Assembly: GCA_038063075.1 (NCBI GenBank) | Contig: JBBTVW010000054.1 | Location: forward strand, 1 to 8,221 | Direction: 5' to 3' | Length of the DNA: 8,221 nt | Source of the DNA: JACQHJ01 sp038063075 | Lineage (GTDB): Bacteria; Patescibacteriota; Microgenomatia; Levybacterales; UBA12049 | Shown: in pieces, positions 5,865 to 8,221 of the stretch | How the letters are laid out: each line of letters opens with the position of its first letter | Position numbering within the stretch: the stretch's first letter is position 1 | The notes under the pieces: model-generated | The model's input: only the letters and a program-made list of their open reading frames with translations | What the model was told of the DNA's origin: nothing | Databases searched by the model: none | Position numbers and translations under genes: made by a program

Positions 5865-6794
5865 TTATTTCGACTCTATGCCTGCCATGTTAGCAGCTTT
5901 TTTAGATTTAAAGAAGAAATAACCCACAATTCCAAAGGTCATAATAGGGGAGAACCAACTTGGAATATGATATCCAAAACTATCCACAAGCATTATTCCT
6001 CCTAAGAAGAGTATTGAATACATGGCTCCATTTTTAAGATAAATATATTTTTTAATTCTATCTATATTAGAAATTGTTACCTGTCTTACAACTATTGCTC
6101 CAATTCCATTTCCGATAAAAATTAATGGAACAACTAGGGTAAAAGCAAATGCTCCTAAAACACCATCTATAGAAAAAGTTGCATCAATTGCTTCAAGGTA
6201 AAATATTTTTGCTATGTCAGATTTACCAGAACCCATAAGCTTTTTCTCTTGTTCTTCTGCATTTTGCTTAAACCCATTGGTAATAAAAAAGACTGTTGAA
6301 CCAACAACTGCACCAAGAGCTAAATTTGGATCTTTTTGTAAAGCTGCCCAAACAATTACCATAAGTAAAATAGAGACAACTGCATAAAACCAAACACCAT
6401 GTCTATGAATAAATGCTTCTCCTTTTAGACCATAGTGCTTTGGCTCCACAAAAAACCAGTGAAAGAATAAAAAGAGTAAAAATACTCCTCCTCCAATTAA
6501 AAGAATTGGTGCTGATCTTTCAATAGATTCAACAACAGCTGGATCACTACTAAAAGAAGCCATTAAAGCTCCAACTGGACCAAGAGTTGGATTTACAATC
6601 CAAACAATTAACCAGGGAAGTAATCCTCTTACTAAAAATACTGAGGAGAGTATTCCCCAAAACAAAAACCAACGCCTTGCCTTTTCCTTCATGGTAGAGA
6701 GGACTTCAGCGTTAATAATTGCGTTATCAATGCTAGAAACTGTTTCAAATAATACAAGTCCAGCAATAATTAATACGATAGATAATATTTCCAC
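5865..6794 (-). CDS. DUF475/TerC-like integral membrane protein
   Basis: A 309-aa polytopic inner-membrane protein of the DUF475 group, related to TerC/Alx in the LysE-type transporter superfamily. Characterised TerC/Alx relatives export Mn2+ or are tied to tellurite and metal stress; the ion handled here is inferred only. The two family signatures are clear: SSIDNAIINAEVL (20-32) near the start of the first half, and EAIDATFSIDGVLGAFAF (201-218) in the second. Their membrane-embedded Asp/Asn residues are thought to form the ion site. About eight hydrophobic segments are visible (roughly 3-18, 42-70, 96-116, 134-150, 158-174, 205-228, 257-273, 283-296). A charged loop, QNAEEQEKKLMGSGKSD, sits between the halves. 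The start is a GTG; an in-frame TAG lies immediately upstream, so no earlier start is possible. There is no spaced Shine-Dalgarno. It is transcribed divergently from another membrane-protein gene. Length is normal for the family. Confidence 0.93.
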   Translation of the reverse strand: MEILSIVLIIAGLVLFETVSSIDNAIINAEVLSTMKEKARRWFLFWGILSSVFLVRGLLPWLIVWIVNPTLGPVGALMASFSSDPAVVESIERSAPILLIGGGVFLLFLFFHWFFVEPKHYGLKGEAFIHRHGVWFYAVVSILLMVIVWAALQKDPNLALGAVVGSTVFFITNGFKQNAEEQEKKLMGSGKSDIAKIFYLEAIDATFSIDGVLGAFAFTLVVPLIFIGNGIGAIVVRQVTISNIDRIKKYIYLKNGAMYSILFLGGIMLVDSFGYHIPSWFSPIMTFGIVGYFFFKSKKAANMAGIESK

Positions 6795-6800
6795 CTAACC

Positions 6801-6806
6801 ATTTTA
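6801..6806 (-). promoter_or_regulatory. Possible -10 element of the DUF475 gene
   Basis: On the minus strand TAAAAT (6806-6801) ends 6 nt before the GTG. Its predicted transcription start is the first base of that GTG (6794), so the mRNA would be leaderless. No good -35 lies 17 bp upstream (TACAAC); TATACA with a 19-bp spacer is the nearest alternative. The evidence is one hexamer in AT-rich DNA plus the fit to the pattern of other genes here. Confidence 0.35.
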
Positions 6807-6827
6807 CTACTTTTTTGTCTTTTGTTG

Positions 6828-6833
6828 TATAAT
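6828..6833 (+). promoter_or_regulatory. Candidate -10 for the 277-aa membrane-protein gene
   Basis: A perfect TATAAT lies 26 bp upstream of the ATG at 6860, predicting a start near 6840 and a 5' UTR of about 20 nt. No convincing -35 is present, and the leader holds no Shine-Dalgarno (AAGAAACCAA before the ATG). This 65-bp divergent region must also drive the DUF475 gene on the other strand, so the two may be regulated together. Confidence 0.45.
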
Positions 6834-6859
6834 CTAGTTGAATTTATCCAAGAAACCAA

Positions 6860-7693
6860 ATGTATAAAAATTTAATTGAAAAATTTATTCCAGTAATTCT
6901 TAGCTTTATAACTTTTATTATCCTCTCAACGCTTTTGTATGGTGTTTTACTTCTCCTCGATTCTTTAAATCTTCAATATCCAATTATTTTAGATTTTGGT
7001 AAAAAAGAAGTCTTATTTGGAATCTTAATATTTCTAAAAACAGCTATAGATTTTGCCATTTTTATGGGAAATCTTATGCACACAAATCCTGGATGGAAGA
7101 AAAAAATAGCAATAGCTATTGGCACTTCACTTGGTAATGCTTTTGGAACATTTCTTATGCTTACGGTTTGGAGCTTATTTAAAGAAATACCACTATTAAT
7201 GATAATTTCGATTCTTCTTTCAAGCATAATTCTTTTAAAACTATCTGAAGAAAGCTTTGAGTTATTCTTAAAACAAAAGAAAAGTTTTATAAAGATTAGA
7301 ATGCCTGTTAACCTATTACAAAACCAATTAGATTTTGTAAATAACTTATTTAGACCAATCCTTAAATTCTTTGTTCCTGATTTAAACTTAACAAGAACCA
7401 AAAAGCTTTCTTTTATAAACCTTATTGTTTTTTCTTTTACTATTCCTTTTATCTTAGGTATTAATGATTTTGCTGGCTATATTCCAATCTTTGAATATGT
7501 AAATGTATTTGGCTTTACACTTGGAGTTATGCTTGGACACATGTTACTTACAATTGGTTTATTTCTTCTTCCTAAAATTACAGTAGGTATAGTAAAACAT
7601 CCAGTAGTCTTGATTGGTGGGGGACTAGCATTTCTTGGAATTGGTATATTTGGATTCTACGAGGCGGTTAAAATTGCTCTTTCAATAATATGA
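6860..7693 (+). CDS. Multispanning membrane protein, possibly LysE/TerC-superfamily-like
   Basis: A 277-aa integral membrane protein with about seven hydrophobic segments (roughly 9-34, 52-74, 83-105, 108-127, 185-207, 213-237, 246-275). A soluble, basic loop (128-183) lies between the third or fourth and fifth. No family is certain. The two halves look related: each has an acidic residue in a small-residue-rich helix (TAIDFAIFMGNL at 61-72, LGINDFAGYI at 199-208). In each, a Gly-rich helix follows (AIGTSLGNAFGTFL at 86-99, GFTLGVMLGHMLL at 218-230). Such a duplicated layout with buried Asp is typical of LysE/TerC-type transporters, and the divergent neighbour is a DUF475/TerC-like protein, so a related ion-transport role is plausible but inferred. 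It ends in TGA, whose last base is also the discriminator base of the opposing tRNA-Gly. The ATG at 6860 has no Shine-Dalgarno. Confidence 0.88.
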   Translation: MYKNLIEKFIPVILSFITFIILSTLLYGVLLLLDSLNLQYPIILDFGKKEVLFGILIFLKTAIDFAIFMGNLMHTNPGWKKKIAIAIGTSLGNAFGTFLMLTVWSLFKEIPLLMIISILLSSIILLKLSEESFELFLKQKKSFIKIRMPVNLLQNQLDFVNNLFRPILKFFVPDLNLTRTKKLSFINLIVFSFTIPFILGINDFAGYIPIFEYVNVFGFTLGVMLGHMLLTIGLFLLPKITVGIVKHPVVLIGGGLAFLGIGIFGFYEAVKIALSII

Positions 7694-7763
7694 GCGGGTG
7701 AAGAGAATCGAACTCTCGTGACAACTTTGGAAAAGTTGCGTTCTACCATTGAACTACACCCGC
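7693..7763 (-). tRNA. tRNA-Gly (TCC anticodon)
   Basis: The minus strand gives a complete cloverleaf: acceptor GCGGGTG/CACCCGC, D arm GTTC-AATGGTA-GAAC, anticodon stem CAACT/AGTTG with loop TTTCCAA, and T arm GAGAG-TTCGATT-CTCTT. The anticodon TCC is at 7731-7729 and reads GGA, with wobble to other GGN codons. Discriminator U73 is base 7693, shared with the stop codon of the convergent membrane gene. CAT follows, so CCA is not encoded. Confidence 0.97.
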
Positions 7764-7772
7764 GTACTACTT

Positions 7773-7801
7773 ATTATACTAAACCTTTAACTTTTTGTAA
7801 A
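7773..7801 (-). promoter_or_regulatory. Near-consensus promoter of tRNA-Gly
   Basis: On the minus strand TTTACA (7801-7796) and TATAAT (7778-7773) have a 17-bp spacer. The predicted start is near 7766, about 2-3 nt before the mature 5' end, so the precursor leader is very short. The -35 overlaps the region where the divergent riboflavin kinase promoter would place its own -35. Confidence 0.75.
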
Positions 7802-7811
7802 AGATAGTAAA

Positions 7812-7820
7812 TGATATAAT
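7812..7820 (+). promoter_or_regulatory. Extended -10 promoter of the riboflavin kinase gene
   Basis: TGaTATAAT is a perfect extended -10 with no good -35 (TTTTTG 17 bp upstream). The predicted start is about 7827, 3 nt before the ATG at 7830. Only TTCAAAATT separates the -10 from the ATG, so no Shine-Dalgarno is possible and the mRNA is near-leaderless. It is divergent from, and within 20 bp of, the tRNA-Gly promoter. Confidence 0.6.
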
Positions 7821-7829
7821 TTCAAAATT

Positions 7830-8204
7830 ATGATTAAAAAATACATTATTATTTGGGGTAAAGTTAGAAGAGGAAGTAAAAGAGGGAAATTGCTTGGCTT
7901 TCCCACTGCAAACTTTTTAATTCATAAAAAAATAGCTCAAGGAGTTTATATTTCTCAAACAAAATTTATTGGAAAAATCTATAAGTCTGCTACTTTTATT
8001 GGCAATGCAAAAACTTTTGGAGAAAAGGATATAAAGGCAGAAACTTATATTTTAGACTTTGATAAAAGTATCTATGGAAAATTTATCTCAGTAACCTTAC
8101 TTAAAAAACTAAGAGAAAATTTAATGTTTAAATCAGAAAGGGAATTAACAAAACAAATGGATAAAGATTTAGAAGATACAAAAAAATACTTCAAAGACTT
8201 TTAA
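7830..8204 (+). CDS. Stand-alone riboflavin kinase
   Basis: A 124-aa flavokinase domain (EC 2.7.1.26) that phosphorylates riboflavin with ATP to FMN in the cytoplasm. Family signatures are G-x-V-x-x-G-x-x-RGKLLGFPTANF (10-29), with the Thr/Asn of the PTAN nucleotide- and Mg-binding motif. GVY (38-40), E71 in the expected catalytic-base position (AETYILDFDKSIYGKFI), the helix KKLRENLMF (92-100) and a final D-rich helix also fit. The usual PTF in the IGxxPTFG turn is KTF here (IGNAKTFG, 57-64), a substitution worth noting. Most bacteria fuse this domain to an N-terminal FAD synthetase (RibF, around 300 aa). That part is absent, and there is no coding room for it upstream, since a tRNA and promoter lie there. 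FAD synthesis would need another enzyme, or FMN is the end product. No Shine-Dalgarno precedes the ATG. Confidence 0.93.
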   Translation: MIKKYIIIWGKVRRGSKRGKLLGFPTANFLIHKKIAQGVYISQTKFIGKIYKSATFIGNAKTFGEKDIKAETYILDFDKSIYGKFISVTLLKKLRENLMFKSERELTKQMDKDLEDTKKYFKDF

Positions 8205-8221
8205 TAAGTCGAGGGAATAAG

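Noticed and set aside
6973..7401. Minus-strand open frame of 142 codons inside the 277-aa membrane gene
   Set aside because: It is antisense to a clearly better membrane-protein frame; the basic, Lys/Ile/Phe-rich translation is what AT-rich antisense DNA gives.
1..8221. CRISPR array, insertion sequence, phage or defence system
   Set aside because: I saw no regularly spaced direct repeats, no transposase or integrase motifs, no terminal inverted repeats and no recognised defence proteins. Gene order looks like ordinary chromosome.

Overview
This AT-rich window reads as bacterial chromosome from a small-genome lineage. The best guess is a Candidate Phyla Radiation (Patescibacteria, Microgenomates-like) organism. 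That is inferred from low GC, short intergenic gaps, three tRNA genes with no encoded CCA, several unrecognised soluble proteins, a membrane-anchored surface protein with a beta-rich domain of a type I associate with such genomes, and many starts lacking Shine-Dalgarno sites. TGA is a real stop here: it ends the 277-aa membrane gene, and the opposing tRNA-Gly lies directly behind it. The UGA-as-glycine code of Gracilibacteria/Absconditabacteria is therefore unlikely.

Layout. 3-1643 (+) is the 5'-truncated translational GTPase typA/bipA. It is followed after 11 nt by a 301-aa protein with weak DUF218/YdcF-like features. This pair converges, with a 5-nt gap, on a minus-strand run: a membrane-anchored surface protein (2566-3267), an unrecognised 225-aa protein (3310-3987) and tRNA-His (4076-4148). 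A small plus-strand DUF1059 gene (4266-4508) follows and ends in a probable bidirectional terminator (4516-4555). Then come, on the minus strand, an unrecognised 256-aa ORF with an 87-codon in-frame continuation beyond its TAA stop (4589-5623), tRNA-Arg(UCU) (5764-5836) and a DUF475/TerC-like membrane protein (5865-6794). A second multispanning membrane protein is divergent from it (6860-7693, +) and shares its last base with the opposing tRNA-Gly(UCC) (7693-7763). A stand-alone riboflavin kinase gene (7830-8204, +) closes the window.

How the parts relate. This is mixed housekeeping: ribosome-associated GTPase, tRNAs, FMN synthesis, possible metal-ion transport and a surface protein. It does not look like one dedicated pathway. 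I see no mobile element, CRISPR array, phage genes or defence island.

The most notable signal is promoter architecture. Several genes have consensus-like sigma70 promoters, three of them with 17-bp spacers, whose predicted transcription start falls 0-4 nt before the start codon. They also lack a Shine-Dalgarno site, which points to leaderless or near-leaderless mRNAs. The DUF1059 gene is the exception, with a long, perfect Shine-Dalgarno. The second notable signal is the in-frame TAA inside the gene at 4589-5623.
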